A stretch of 64,000 nt of DNA. Source: CBDDYU01 sp965235655 (GTDB lineage: Bacteria > Pseudomonadota > Alphaproteobacteria > Pelagibacterales > Pelagibacteraceae). Positions 38,977 to 47,760 of the stretch are shown in pieces (position 1 is the first letter of the stretch; the number at the start of each line of letters is the position of its first letter). Both the position numbers and the translations under genes were made by a program. The notes under the pieces are model-generated. The model saw nothing but the letters and a program-made list of their open reading frames with translations. It had not been told where the DNA came from and made no database searches. The stretch is taken from the NCBI GenBank assembly GCA_965235655.1, contig CBDDYU010000001.1, positions 124,001-188,000 on the forward strand, written 5' to 3'.

Positions 38977-39019
38977 TCAAGATCGGTTTGCACCCCCCCT
39001 TTTAGCAAATCGATCTTGA
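38977..39019 (+). terminator. 15-bp hairpin with C-run loop between phasin and phaB
   Basis: Arms TCAAGATCGGTTTGC (38977-38991) and GCAAATCGATCTTGA (39005-39019) pair over 15 positions with a single G-U. The loop holds seven consecutive C residues and a short T/A run. A weak T-rich tail (GATTTATT) follows. Probably a partial terminator or a 3'-end stabiliser for the abundant phasin message. Confidence 0.65.
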
Positions 39020-39051
39020 GATTTATTATATTAGGGAATATATAGCTTATC

Positions 39052-39777
39052 ATGAAAAAACTTGCATTGGTTACAGGTGGTACACGAGGGATAGGAGCTG
39101 CAATAGCTCGAAAATTACAAGAAGATGGTTTTGAAGTAGTCACAACTTTTATTGGACGTCCAGATGCTGCAGAAGCATTCACGAAAGAAACTGGAATTAA
39201 AACTTATAAATTTGATGTTGCGTATTTTGAAAGTTGCAAAGATGCAATTTTAAATATTGAAAAAGATTTTGGCAGAAGTATCGATGTCGTTATCAATAAT
39301 GCTGGAATAACAAAAGATAGATTTTTACATAAAATGTCTGCAGATGAATGGAATGCAGTCATCAATACAAATTTGAACTCATGTTTTAATATTACAAGAA
39401 ACGTAATTGAAAAAATGAGAGAGAAAAAATTTGGAAGAATTATTTCAATTAGTTCGATTAATGGAATTAAGGGACAAATTGGACAAGCAAATTACTCAGC
39501 TGCTAAAGCTGGTATCATTGGATTTACAAAAGCCATTGCCCAAGAAAATGCAAACAAAGGCATTACCGCAAATGTGATAGCTCCAGGTTATGTTGGAACG
39601 GACATGGTAAAAAAAATAGATCCAAAAATTTTAGAAGGAATTGTTTCTCAAATCCCCGTTGCACGATTGGCAGATCCAAGTGAAATAGCTGCATTAGCTA
39701 GCTACTTAAGTAGCGATCTTGCAGGCTTTATCACTGGAGCTACATTCAACATCAACGGTGGTCAGTACATGCAATAA
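39052..39777 (+). CDS. phaB: Acetoacetyl-CoA reductase
   Basis: 241 residues, short-chain dehydrogenase. The NADPH motif TGGTRGIGAAIA is at the N-terminus. NNAGITKD follows, then the catalytic Ser (ISISSINGIKGQ) and the YSAAK pair. The C-terminus FITGATFNINGGQYMQ is typical of PhaB. It reduces acetoacetyl-CoA to (R)-3-hydroxybutyryl-CoA. It precedes phaA by 33 bases. FabG is the main alternative, but the context settles the call. Confidence 0.93.
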   Translation: MKKLALVTGGTRGIGAAIARKLQEDGFEVVTTFIGRPDAAEAFTKETGIKTYKFDVAYFESCKDAILNIEKDFGRSIDVVINNAGITKDRFLHKMSADEWNAVINTNLNSCFNITRNVIEKMREKKFGRIISISSINGIKGQIGQANYSAAKAGIIGFTKAIAQENANKGITANVIAPGYVGTDMVKKIDPKILEGIVSQIPVARLADPSEIAALASYLSSDLAGFITGATFNINGGQYMQ

Positions 39778-39810
39778 TATTATTCATTCAATCAGGAGGA
39801 AGAAAAACAA

Positions 39811-41010
39811 ATGTCTAACAATAAAGAAATAGTAATCACAAGTGCGTTTAGAACAGCTATTGGCTCGTTTGGCGGTACTTTATCAGCTATGCCAGCATCT
39901 CAATTGGGTTCTGAAGTTATTAAAAAATGCTTGGAGCATTCTGAGCTAAAAGGCAAAGATGTTGATACAGTATTTATGGGTCAAGTGTTGCAAGCTGGAA
40001 CAGGACAAAACCCTGCAAGACAAGCTGCAATGGGAGCTGGAATTCCTAACGAAACTATTTCAAGCACAATTAACCAATTATGCGCATCTGGTTTAACTTC
40101 AGTTGGCTATGCTTATAATTCAATTTTATTAGGCGAAGCTAATATTGCTGTTGCTGGTGGACAAGAAAACATGAGCAGCTCTCCGCACGCTATGATGTTA
40201 CGAAATGGTGTGAAAATGGGAACAGGTTCTTTAGAAGACACAATGTTAAAAGATGGATTAACTTGTGCATTCAACAATTATCATATGGGAATTACTGCAG
40301 AAAATGTTGCAGAAAAATTTCAAATTAGAAGAGAAGAGCAAGATACATTTGCAGCTTCATCGCAAAGAAAAGCAATGGAAGCAATTAAAGCAAATAAATT
40401 TAAAGATGAAATAGTTCCAATCAAAGTTAAAGTAAAAAAAGATGAAATTACTTTTGACACAGATGAATATCCTAAAGATGGAGTAACAGTTGAGAAATTA
40501 GCAAAGTTACGTCCAGCTTTTAAAAAAGATGGAACGGTTACAGCAGGTAATGCATCAGGAATTAACGATGGTGCTGCTGCTCTAGTTTTAATGACTGCTG
40601 AAGAAGCAAAGAAAAGAGATATTCAACCTCTTGCTAAAATTGTTTCTTGGGCTGTATGCGGTGTTGATCCTTCCATTATGGGAACAGGTCCAATTCCAGC
40701 TTCTAAAAAAGCTTTAGATAAAGCTGGTTGGGGAGAAGATCAATTAGATTTAATTGAAGCAAACGAAGCATTTGCTGCTCAAGCAATTGCCGTAAATAAA
40801 GAATTAGGCTTTACACCTGATAGAGTTAACGTAAATGGTGGAGCAATTGCATTAGGTCATCCAATTGGAGCTTCTGGAGCTAGAGTTCTGGTTTCTCTCA
40901 TTCATGAAATGACAAAAAGAAAAGCTAAAAAAGGTTTAGCTACTTTGTGCGTTGGCGGTGGAATGGGTATCGCAATGTGCATTGAAAGAAATTTCTTAAA
41001 TCACAAATAA
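39811..41010 (+). CDS. phaA: Acetyl-CoA C-acetyltransferase (beta-ketothiolase)
   Basis: 399 residues. A strong AGGAGGA ribosome site lies before the ATG. The acyl-accepting cysteine is in NQLCASGLTSV, the catalytic His in GGAIALGHPIGASGARV and the second cysteine in TLCVGGGMG. It condenses two acetyl-CoA to acetoacetyl-CoA for PHA synthesis. It is the last gene of the phasin-phaB-phaA unit, closed by a terminator. Confidence 0.95.
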   Translation: MSNNKEIVITSAFRTAIGSFGGTLSAMPASQLGSEVIKKCLEHSELKGKDVDTVFMGQVLQAGTGQNPARQAAMGAGIPNETISSTINQLCASGLTSVGYAYNSILLGEANIAVAGGQENMSSSPHAMMLRNGVKMGTGSLEDTMLKDGLTCAFNNYHMGITAENVAEKFQIRREEQDTFAASSQRKAMEAIKANKFKDEIVPIKVKVKKDEITFDTDEYPKDGVTVEKLAKLRPAFKKDGTVTAGNASGINDGAAALVLMTAEEAKKRDIQPLAKIVSWAVCGVDPSIMGTGPIPASKKALDKAGWGEDQLDLIEANEAFAAQAIAVNKELGFTPDRVNVNGGAIALGHPIGASGARVLVSLIHEMTKRKAKKGLATLCVGGGMGIAMCIERNFLNHK

Positions 41011-41027
41011 TTATTTTAAAAGATTTT

Positions 41028-41072
41028 AACAATATTTAGAAAATTCATTTTTTCTAAATATTGTTATTTCTT
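41028..41072 (+). terminator. Intrinsic terminator after phaA
   Basis: A perfect 16-base inverted repeat (AACAATATTTAGAAAA at 41028-41043 with its complement at 41050-41065) with a short loop, followed by ATTTCTTTT. It is the end of the PHA unit. Confidence 0.8.
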
Positions 41073-41166
41073 TTCTGAGACACTATAAAAAATACACCCT
41101 AAAAAGCGCTTATTTTTTTATCAATTTTATACCTAGACAAATTAATAGGTTTGATAAGATATATTC

Positions 41167-42012
41167 ATGAGAAAAGCAGTCTCAAAAATATTGCTTCTTA
41201 TTGTTTTTATTATTTTTAATAATCAAATTGTTTCTTTTTCCGCTGAGGAGTATGAAAATATTCCAATTCCCTGCGAGGTTAAAGAGTGCAATCCAAAATG
41301 GGGTCATACAACTACCGTTTGGTACAAAGGGGATAAAAATAAACCAGCCATAATGTACTTTGGGGGAGGCGCAAGTACTTTTACAGTTTTAGATTATACT
41401 TCAGTAGAAATTTCTCTTTTAAAAGGTAAGTTTGATATTGTTATGGTCGCATCACCACTTCCTATAGTTAGTGATCAAAGAACACAAGGATTTCCAAAAA
41501 TGGCGTATGACAAATACGCTGTATATCGAATGAAACAAGTTACAGAATATTATAAAAAAAAATTTAATAAACCTATTTGGTTAGCAGGAGCGAGTGCTGG
41601 AGGGCCAAGAATGATTGGAGTTTTAATAGGAAGTGAAAAAACCAGACCTTCAGATAGATATGCGGGATTAATTTTTTCATCTCCTTATCTTGCGAAAATT
41701 AAAAAAATAAACGGGATTATAACAGGAGAGTTTGAATACAATATTCGAGTTAGGCAAATAAAATATAAAATGAATTTACCAATACTTGTTATTAATCATG
41801 CAAGAGATCATAAACCAGCACAACATCCAAAAAAGCAAGAATGGTTTACCAAACAACTAGCCAAGAGAAATTCCGGTATAACTGAGTTAAAGCTATTAAC
41901 AGAAGGTGATCCTATGATTACAGATTATGATGGTGGTCATCATTGGTTTCAATTTAATAAGCCCGAAGTTGCCAGGGTGATATCTAAGTTTATTTTAGAT
42001 AATTCAAAATAG
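41167..42012 (+). CDS. Secreted alpha/beta-hydrolase-like protein
   Basis: 281 residues with a signal peptide (KILLLIVFIIFNNQIVSFS-AE). The nucleophile elbow is LAGASAGGPRM (GxSxG); a plausible acid residue is in NHARDHKP and the histidine in YDGGHHWF. The fold and order fit an esterase or lipase-like hydrolase exported to the periplasm or outside. It sits between the PHA operon and prpE but is separated from phaA by a terminator, so a link to polymer breakdown is speculative. It ends 2 bases before the convergent prpE stop. Confidence 0.7.
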   Translation: MRKAVSKILLLIVFIIFNNQIVSFSAEEYENIPIPCEVKECNPKWGHTTTVWYKGDKNKPAIMYFGGGASTFTVLDYTSVEISLLKGKFDIVMVASPLPIVSDQRTQGFPKMAYDKYAVYRMKQVTEYYKKKFNKPIWLAGASAGGPRMIGVLIGSEKTRPSDRYAGLIFSSPYLAKIKKINGIITGEFEYNIRVRQIKYKMNLPILVINHARDHKPAQHPKKQEWFTKQLAKRNSGITELKLLTEGDPMITDYDGGHHWFQFNKPEVARVISKFILDNSK

Positions 42013-42014
42013 AT

Positions 42015-43904
42015 TTACAATATTCCTGCAGTTTTAAGAGAGTCTGTGATTTCAGTTAAGATTGCTGGATCATCAATGGTTGCTGGCATTTTGTATTCTT
42101 CCTTGTCAGCAATTTTTCTCATGGTTCCTCTTAACACTTTACCTGATCTTGTTTTGGGAAGTCTTTTAATAACGATAGCAGTTTTAAATGCTGCAACAGG
42201 TCCAATTCTATCTCGGATCATTTTTACACATTCCTTTTGAACATCTTCGATGGATTTTGTAACTCCAGCTTTGAGCACAACTAAACCAACGGGCATCTGG
42301 CCTTTTAATTTATCTGCAATTCCAATGACGGCACATTCAGCAACGTCAGGATGTTCAGACAATACTTCCTCCATAGATCCAGTTGATAGTCTGTGACCTG
42401 CAACATTGATAATATCGTCGGTTCTTGACATAATCCAAACATAACCATCTTCATCAATGTGCCCCGCATCATAAGTTTGATAGTAGCCAGGATAGGTTGT
42501 CATGTAATTTTCTTTGTATCTTTGATCTGCGTTCCACAGTGTTGGGAAAGTACTAGGAGGTAATGGTAATTTAACACAAATATCGCCCATTTCTCCTGGT
42601 TTTGCTTCACTTCCATCTTCCTTTAAAACTCTAACATCGTAACCAGGCGCTGGTTTTCCAGCTGATCCATATTTGGTCTCAAATAAACCAAGTCCTTTAA
42701 AGTTTCCTGAAATAGACCAACTAGTCTCAGTTTGCCACCAGTGATCAATAACTGGTTTTTGTAATAATTTTTCAGCCCAATGAATTGTATCAGGATCAGC
42801 TCTTTCCCCAGCTAAATATAAAGCTTCAAATTTAGAAAGATCATATTTTTTAAAATAATCTCCATTAGGATCTTCTTTTTTAATTGCTCTAAAAGCGGTA
42901 GGAGCTGTAAATAAAGTTTTCACTTTATATTCTGAAATAATTCTCCAAAAAGTTCCAGGATCAGGTGTGCCTACAGGCTTTCCTTCAAATACTATGCTAG
43001 TGCATCCATGAAATAAAGGTGCATATACAATATAAGAGTGACCAACAATCCAACCAATATCACTTGCGGACCACCAAACATCATCAGGATTAATATCGTA
43101 TACATTTTTCATCGTCCATTTAAGCGCAACTACATGACCTCCAATATCTCGCAAAATTCCTTTAGGTGTTCCAGTGGTTCCTGATGTGTACAAGATGTAT
43201 GCAGGATCATTTGCATCACAACTGACGCATTCAGCTGGTTTTGCATTCTTAACAAAGTCTTTCCAATCAATAAAATTTGAATCTATTGTAGCTTGATGAG
43301 AGTCCCTTTGAAAAATAACTACTTTTTCTATTTTGTGCTTTGCTTTTTTTAAAGCATCTTCAAGCAATGGTTTGTATTCAACTATTTTTCCAGGTTCTAA
43401 ACCACAAGAAGCAGATAAGATAACTTTAGCACCACTGTCATCAATTCGACTTGCAAGCTCTGCTGAAGCAAATCCACCAAACACAACGGAGTGTACCGCT
43501 CCAATTCGAGCACAGGCTAACATCGCCATGATAGATTCCGGAATCATTGGCATGTAAATTATAACTCGGTCACCTTTTTGAACCCCATGAGCTTGTAAAG
43601 CACCGGCTAAAATAGAAACTTCCTTAGTTAATTCTTGATAAGAATATTTTTTTTTCACTCCTGTCATTGCGCTATCAAAAATAATGGCAGTTCTATCTCC
43701 ATTACCTTCTTCCACATGACGATCTAAAGCATTAAAGCATGTATTAATCTTTCCACCTTTGAACCATTTATAAAAAGGAGGGTTGCTTGCGTCTAAAATT
43801 TGAGTTGGCTTTTTAATCCACCTTACATCTTCAGCAGCTTTGGACCAAAAATCCTCTTTGTTTTGAATGGATTGAGAAAAAACTGAATTATAAGTACTGC
43901 TCAT
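42015..43904 (-). CDS. prpE: Acyl-CoA synthetase, propionyl-CoA synthetase-like
   Basis: 629 residues from the ATG at 43904. ANL adenylating enzyme: the P-loop-like YTSGTTGTPKG, the TETSWSI region and the catalytic lysine in KTRSGKVLRGTMRK. The sequence follows PrpE more than Acs (FGGFASAELASRIDDSGAKVI, VDHWWQTE-type block IDHWWQTETSWS). It activates propionate or another short-chain acid to its CoA ester. It is leftward and divergent from proteorhodopsin. Use of acetate or acrylate cannot be excluded. Confidence 0.88.
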   Translation of the reverse strand: MSSTYNSVFSQSIQNKEDFWSKAAEDVRWIKKPTQILDASNPPFYKWFKGGKINTCFNALDRHVEEGNGDRTAIIFDSAMTGVKKKYSYQELTKEVSILAGALQAHGVQKGDRVIIYMPMIPESIMAMLACARIGAVHSVVFGGFASAELASRIDDSGAKVILSASCGLEPGKIVEYKPLLEDALKKAKHKIEKVVIFQRDSHQATIDSNFIDWKDFVKNAKPAECVSCDANDPAYILYTSGTTGTPKGILRDIGGHVVALKWTMKNVYDINPDDVWWSASDIGWIVGHSYIVYAPLFHGCTSIVFEGKPVGTPDPGTFWRIISEYKVKTLFTAPTAFRAIKKEDPNGDYFKKYDLSKFEALYLAGERADPDTIHWAEKLLQKPVIDHWWQTETSWSISGNFKGLGLFETKYGSAGKPAPGYDVRVLKEDGSEAKPGEMGDICVKLPLPPSTFPTLWNADQRYKENYMTTYPGYYQTYDAGHIDEDGYVWIMSRTDDIINVAGHRLSTGSMEEVLSEHPDVAECAVIGIADKLKGQMPVGLVVLKAGVTKSIEDVQKECVKMIRDRIGPVAAFKTAIVIKRLPKTRSGKVLRGTMRKIADKEEYKMPATIDDPAILTEITDSLKTAGIL

Positions 43905-44077
43905 AAAAATTATCAAATTTTAGATTACTCTTAATATATTTTTAAACTAATAATTGTTTTTTAAAAAATTATTTAAAAAAAACATAAGATTCAATAACTT
44001 AATTGGTTGTTTTTGACTTATCAAATATAACAAATTCAAGTACTTAGTGATGATTATTTGCAAAATAAATTTGCAAA

Positions 44078-44093
44078 TTTTGTTTAAACAAAA
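44078..44093. promoter_or_regulatory. 16-bp perfect palindrome just upstream of the proteorhodopsin ribosome site
   Basis: TTTTGTTTAAACAAAA, perfectly self-complementary, directly before AAGGGAG (44094-44100) and 17 bases from the ATG. It could be an operator or a weak RNA stem in the 5' leader. Confidence 0.35.
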
Positions 44094-44109
44094 AAGGGAG
44101 AATAAAAAT

Positions 44110-44811
44110 ATGAAAACCGCTATGTTAGCGTCAAATGACTTCACTGGAATTACATTCTGGCTGATTTCAATGGCACTTTTAGCTTCGACTGTATTCTTTT
44201 TCATGGAAAGAAATTCAGTAAAAGCATCATGGAGAACGTCTATTACATTATCTGGTCTTGTGACTGGTATCGCGTTTTTCCATTATATGTATATGAGAGA
44301 AGTTTGGATCACTACAGGAACTTCTCCAACAGTATTTAGATATATCGACTGGTTACTTACAGTTCCATTATTGATGGTTGAATTCTACTTCATTCTATCA
44401 GCAGTGAAAAAAGTATCTGGTGGTATTTTCTGGAGATTAATGATCGGAACATTAATCATGTTAATTGGTGGATACTTAGGTGAAGCTGGTTACATGAATG
44501 TTACTGCTGGTTTCGTAATTGGAATGGCAGGATGGATCTACATCTTATATGAAGTATTTTCAGGTGAAGCAGGTCAAGAAGCGGCTAAGTTAAAAGGCCC
44601 AGCTGCAGACTGTTTCAATTTCTGTAAATGGATTGTTACATTAGGTTGGTCAGTTTATCCATTAGGTTACCTATTTGGATATATGGTTGGCGGAACTGAT
44701 GAAGCAACATTAAATAATATTTATAACCTTGCAGATTTTATCAATAAAATCTTATTTGGTTTAGTGATTTATCAAACAGCTAAATCGCTTACTCCAGCAG
44801 GAAGCAAATAA
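44110..44811 (+). CDS. Proteorhodopsin, green-tuned proton pump
   Basis: 233 residues with seven membrane helices; start at the ATG 44110, preceded by AAGGGAG. Key residues match a proton-pumping proteorhodopsin: His58 (HYMYMREVW), proton acceptor Asp80 (RYIDWLLTVPLL), proton donor Glu91 and the retinal Schiff-base lysine Lys213 (DFINKILFG). The spectral tuning position (105 in the GPR numbering) is Leu88, which predicts green absorption. No leader peptide is obvious. Neither the 15,15'-dioxygenase blh nor carotenoid genes lie nearby, so retinal must be made elsewhere or imported. It is a single gene closed by a terminator. Confidence 0.97.
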   Translation: MKTAMLASNDFTGITFWLISMALLASTVFFFMERNSVKASWRTSITLSGLVTGIAFFHYMYMREVWITTGTSPTVFRYIDWLLTVPLLMVEFYFILSAVKKVSGGIFWRLMIGTLIMLIGGYLGEAGYMNVTAGFVIGMAGWIYILYEVFSGEAGQEAAKLKGPAADCFNFCKWIVTLGWSVYPLGYLFGYMVGGTDEATLNNIYNLADFINKILFGLVIYQTAKSLTPAGSK

Positions 44812-44835
44812 TTATTTAAATTAAATTTTAAAATT

Positions 44836-44868
44836 AAAAAGGCCTCTTTTTTAGAGGCCTTTTTTTTT
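44836..44868. terminator. Bidirectional terminator after proteorhodopsin
   Basis: Arms AAAAAGGCCTCT (44836-44847) and AGAGGCCTTTTT (44853-44864), with a T-run to 44868. It serves the rightward proteorhodopsin gene and overlaps the end of the leftward epimerase gene. Confidence 0.93.
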
Positions 44869-45855
44869 GCCCCAAGCAAAATTAGAATTAATTGTAACAG
44901 TACCATCCTTATAAGACAGTCCGTTGTCTCGATCTTGTTTGAGAAAAGAAGCTCCATCTAAATCTATATAATCGGCAATCTTTAAATATTGTAAAGCAGG
45001 GTAAAGTGATAGCGAGGAGCTAACCATGCAGCCTAACATTATTTTTTTATTTTTCACTTTTGTTAATATTTTTTTAATATTATTTTCAGTTCCAAATTTA
45101 TCTAATTTTAAATTGATATAATCATAATATTTTATCTGTTTATGTAAGTTTTTGTTATTTGTGTGAAAGGTTTCATCAGCACAAAATGGAATAGAAGTTT
45201 TAATATCTTTTAATAAATAATCCTTTCCTCTTGGAAAAGGCTGTTCAATCATTGCAATATTATATTTTTCTAATTGATGAATATTTTTTTGAAGAAAAGA
45301 CTTGGTCCAACCTTCATTAGCATCAATAATAACTTTACTTTTTTTACAAATAGACTTGATTAATTGTAATTTTTCAAACACTTCATTTTCATTTAATTTA
45401 ATCTTTAAAATTTTAACTTTTGCTAATTTTTGTAGAACTGTTTTTGTTTTTTCTAAATTGAATATAGGAACCGTCATTGCTGTAGTAAATTTTGATGGAA
45501 TTTTATGTTTTTGCAAAAAAGAAGTGTTATTTATTTTGCAATTTAGATCAGTTTGTGCAGCTGAAATAGCATTTTGAAGAGAAAAATAGGGGATAGTCTC
45601 AATTTTTTCTTCATTAATTTTTGTAATGAGAGTTGTTTTGTTTTTTTTTAAATATTTTAAAATATTGGTTAATTGTTCATTATAGCGGTCATAAGGTATG
45701 CATTCACCATAGCCAACGCACTTTCCGTCTTTGAGAATAATATCAATTACTTTGATTAATTTTTTTGATCCGCGTGAGATAGTAAACTGATCTTTTAAAT
45801 GAAAAACTCTTACTTTATAAAGTAACTTAATTTTATTTAATTTCTTCGTTGTCAT
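44851..45855 (-). CDS. Enolase-superfamily enzyme, L-Ala-D/L-Glu (dipeptide) epimerase-like
   Basis: 334 residues of the mandelate racemase/muconate-lactonising subgroup. The capping domain begins LKDQFTISRGSK. The catalytic KxK is in LKIKLNENEV. The metal ligands lie in VIIDANEGW, MIEQPFP and FCADETFH, and the second base in NLKLDKFG. GCMVSSSLSL and YIDLDGASFL match dipeptide epimerases (YcjG/YkfB). Probable role: epimerising a peptidoglycan-derived dipeptide. The start at 45855 leaves 28 bases to the divergent ferredoxin gene. Confidence 0.82.
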   Translation of the reverse strand: MTTKKLNKIKLLYKVRVFHLKDQFTISRGSKKLIKVIDIILKDGKCVGYGECIPYDRYNEQLTNILKYLKKNKTTLITKINEEKIETIPYFSLQNAISAAQTDLNCKINNTSFLQKHKIPSKFTTAMTVPIFNLEKTKTVLQKLAKVKILKIKLNENEVFEKLQLIKSICKKSKVIIDANEGWTKSFLQKNIHQLEKYNIAMIEQPFPRGKDYLLKDIKTSIPFCADETFHTNNKNLHKQIKYYDYINLKLDKFGTENNIKKILTKVKNKKIMLGCMVSSSLSLYPALQYLKIADYIDLDGASFLKQDRDNGLSYKDGTVTINSNFAWGKKKGL

Positions 45856-45883
45856 TCGTTTTTAGATAAATATAAAGGAGATC

Positions 45884-46207
45884 ATGCCAAAAGTAACCTA
45901 TATAGAATTTAACGGACAAGAGCATACAGTTGAAGTTGAAAAGGGCCTTTCAATTATGGAGGGAGCAGTTCAAAATAATGTTCCAGGTATTGATGCAGAT
46001 TGTGGTGGATCTTGTGCTTGTGCAACTTGCCATGTTTATGTGGACGAGGACTGGAAAGACAAATTACCTGAACAATCGGATGCTGAAAAAGATATGTTAG
46101 ATTTTGCTTTTGAAACAAAAGCAAATAGCAGGTTAAGTTGCCAAATTTTTTTAGAAGATGAAACGCTAAATGGTATTGTCGTTAGACTCCCAGAAAAACA
46201 AGGTTAA
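45884..46207 (+). CDS. [2Fe-2S] ferredoxin, adrenodoxin type
   Basis: 107 residues with the ligand pattern DCGGSCACATCHVYV (C-x5-C-x2-C) and a fourth cysteine in RLSCQIF, as in adrenodoxin/Isc-type ferredoxins. NVPGIDADCGG and PEQSDAEKDMLDFA are family features. It transfers electrons in Fe-S assembly or to P450-like partners. The reductase gene starts on the base after its stop, so the pair forms an electron-transfer operon. The ribosome site AAAGGAG lies before the ATG. Confidence 0.93.
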   Translation: MPKVTYIEFNGQEHTVEVEKGLSIMEGAVQNNVPGIDADCGGSCACATCHVYVDEDWKDKLPEQSDAEKDMLDFAFETKANSRLSCQIFLEDETLNGIVVRLPEKQG

Positions 46208-47225
46208 ATGATAAAGACAGATGCGTTAATTATTGGAGCCGGTCCAGTTGGTTTATTTGCTGTATTTGAGCTTGGTATATTAGGATTAAATGCTCATGTG
46301 GTAGATAATTTAGATAAAGCTGGTGGACAATGTATCGAGCTTTATCCTGACAAACCTATTTATGATATTCCTGCAGTTCCAGAGTGCACTGGCGAAAGTT
46401 TAACAAAAAATCTTTTAAAACAAATAGAGCCTTTTAAAACTTCTTTTCATTTTAACCAACGAGTAAACTCTGTTACTCAAAAACAAAGATCACTGGATCG
46501 TTGAGACAAGTGATAATATAAAGTTTGAGACACCCAATGTAATTATTGCAGGTGGAGTAGGGTCATTTGAACCGAGAAAGCCACCCATTCAAGGGATTGA
46601 AAAATTTGAAAGTAAAAATTTATTTTATTCCGTTAAAAATAAAAATAATTTTGCTAATCAAAATGTTTGTATATTTGGAGGAGGGGACTCGGCTTTAGAT
46701 TGGGCAGTTGAGCTTTCTAAAATTGCCAAAAAAATTTATTTAGTGCATCGTCGAGATGATTTTAGAGCCGCACAACACACAGTAGATCAAATGAAAGAAA
46801 TTGCAAAGACTGGAAAAATAGAAATATTAACTAATTTTCAGCCTAAAAACTTTCTCGGAACTGATGTGATTGAAAAAGTTGTTATTGAAAATAACGATAA
46901 GACAATAAAAGAAATTAATGTCGATTCTGTTTTGGCTTTTTTTGGTCTCAAAATGGAATTAGGTCCTATTTTAAATTGGGGTTTGAACTTAGATAAGAAA
47001 ACAATTGTTGTTAATACGGAAAATTTTGAAACAAATGAAAAAGGCATTTTCGCCATTGGTGACATTTGTACTTACCCAGGAAAGCTTAAATTGATTTTAT
47101 GTGGTTTTCATGAGGCTGCACTTGCGGCACAAGAATGTTTTAGAAGAGCAAGACCTGATGAAAAATATGTGTTCAGGTTCACGACTTCCTCAAGCGATAT
47201 TCATAAAAGACTTGGTGTAAAATAG
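46208..47225 (+). CDS. Thioredoxin-reductase-like ferredoxin-NADP+ reductase, one frame disruption
   Basis: The frame reads LIIGAGPVGLFAVFELG and the conserved GGQCIELYPDKPIYDIPAVP, then stops early at 46504. One base fewer in the A run at 46485-46487 restores QDHWIVETSD and leads into FGGGDSALDWAVEL and HRRDDFRA, the NADPH fold. The corrected length is 338 residues, normal for the type-2 (YumC-like) ferredoxin reductase. It reduces the adjacent ferredoxin. As elsewhere in this window, an erroneous base is more likely than a true mutation. Confidence 0.9.
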
Positions 47226-47348
47226 TTTCTAGAATTTTTTATCCACAAACCCACAACATCTAGTTACGATGTTCTCTTTTTGATTCACTAATGAATCTAA
47301 TTTGGACTCAAAATACAACCTGACTAAGTGTATATGTTTTTGTATAAA

Positions 47349-47363
47349 GAACAAAATAAGAAC
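47349..47363 (+). promoter_or_regulatory. SOS (LexA) box before umuD
   Basis: GAAC-AAAATAA-GAAC, an exact match to the alphaproteobacterial LexA operator GAAC-N7-GAAC. It ends 4 bases before the umuD ATG at 47368, so LexA binding would cover the start region. Confidence 0.85.
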
Positions 47364-47367
47364 ATAT

Positions 47368-47760
47368 ATGAAAGACACATTGCCTTTAATTTTGCAAAAA
47401 GTAAGCGCAGGATTTCCTTCTCCCGCAACTGATTACATTGAAGAACCTATTAATTTAAATGATGAGCTTATTAAAAATCCGTCTTCTACTTTTTTAATTA
47501 GAGTTCAGGGTAATTCAATGATTGAGCATAAAATTACAGAGGGAGATGTTCTTATTGTTGATCGTAGTCTGAAACTAAAATCAAATTCTATAGCAGTTTT
47601 AAATTTTGAAGGTGAGTTGGTGGTGAAAAAAATTATACAAAGAAATAATAAATATTTTATCTGCTCTACAAAAAATAATTCCTTAGATTATTTAGAAATT
47701 GAATCTTGTCTAGATACCCAGCTATGGGGAGTAGTTAGTTATGTTATACACAAAGTGTAA
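47368..47760 (+). CDS. umuD: UmuD-like S24 peptidase, SOS polymerase subunit
   Basis: 130 residues from the ATG at 47368; the open frame extends upstream past the SOS box but is not UmuD-like. Self-cleavage site Ala14-Gly15 (VSAGFPSPATDY). The catalytic Ser50 is in GNSMI and Lys87 lies 37 residues later, the spacing of UmuD. RecA-stimulated cleavage would give the active partner of UmuC. The end overlaps umuC by 20 bases. Controlled by the GAAC-N7-GAAC box. Confidence 0.93.
   Translation: MKDTLPLILQKVSAGFPSPATDYIEEPINLNDELIKNPSSTFLIRVQGNSMIEHKITEGDVLIVDRSLKLKSNSIAVLNFEGELVVKKIIQRNNKYFICSTKNNSLDYLEIESCLDTQLWGVVSYVIHKV

Noticed and set aside
43947..44204. 85-codon reverse frame across the proteorhodopsin leader
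   Set aside because: It overlaps the proteorhodopsin start and an AT-rich leader; the translation is low-complexity and has no ribosome site.
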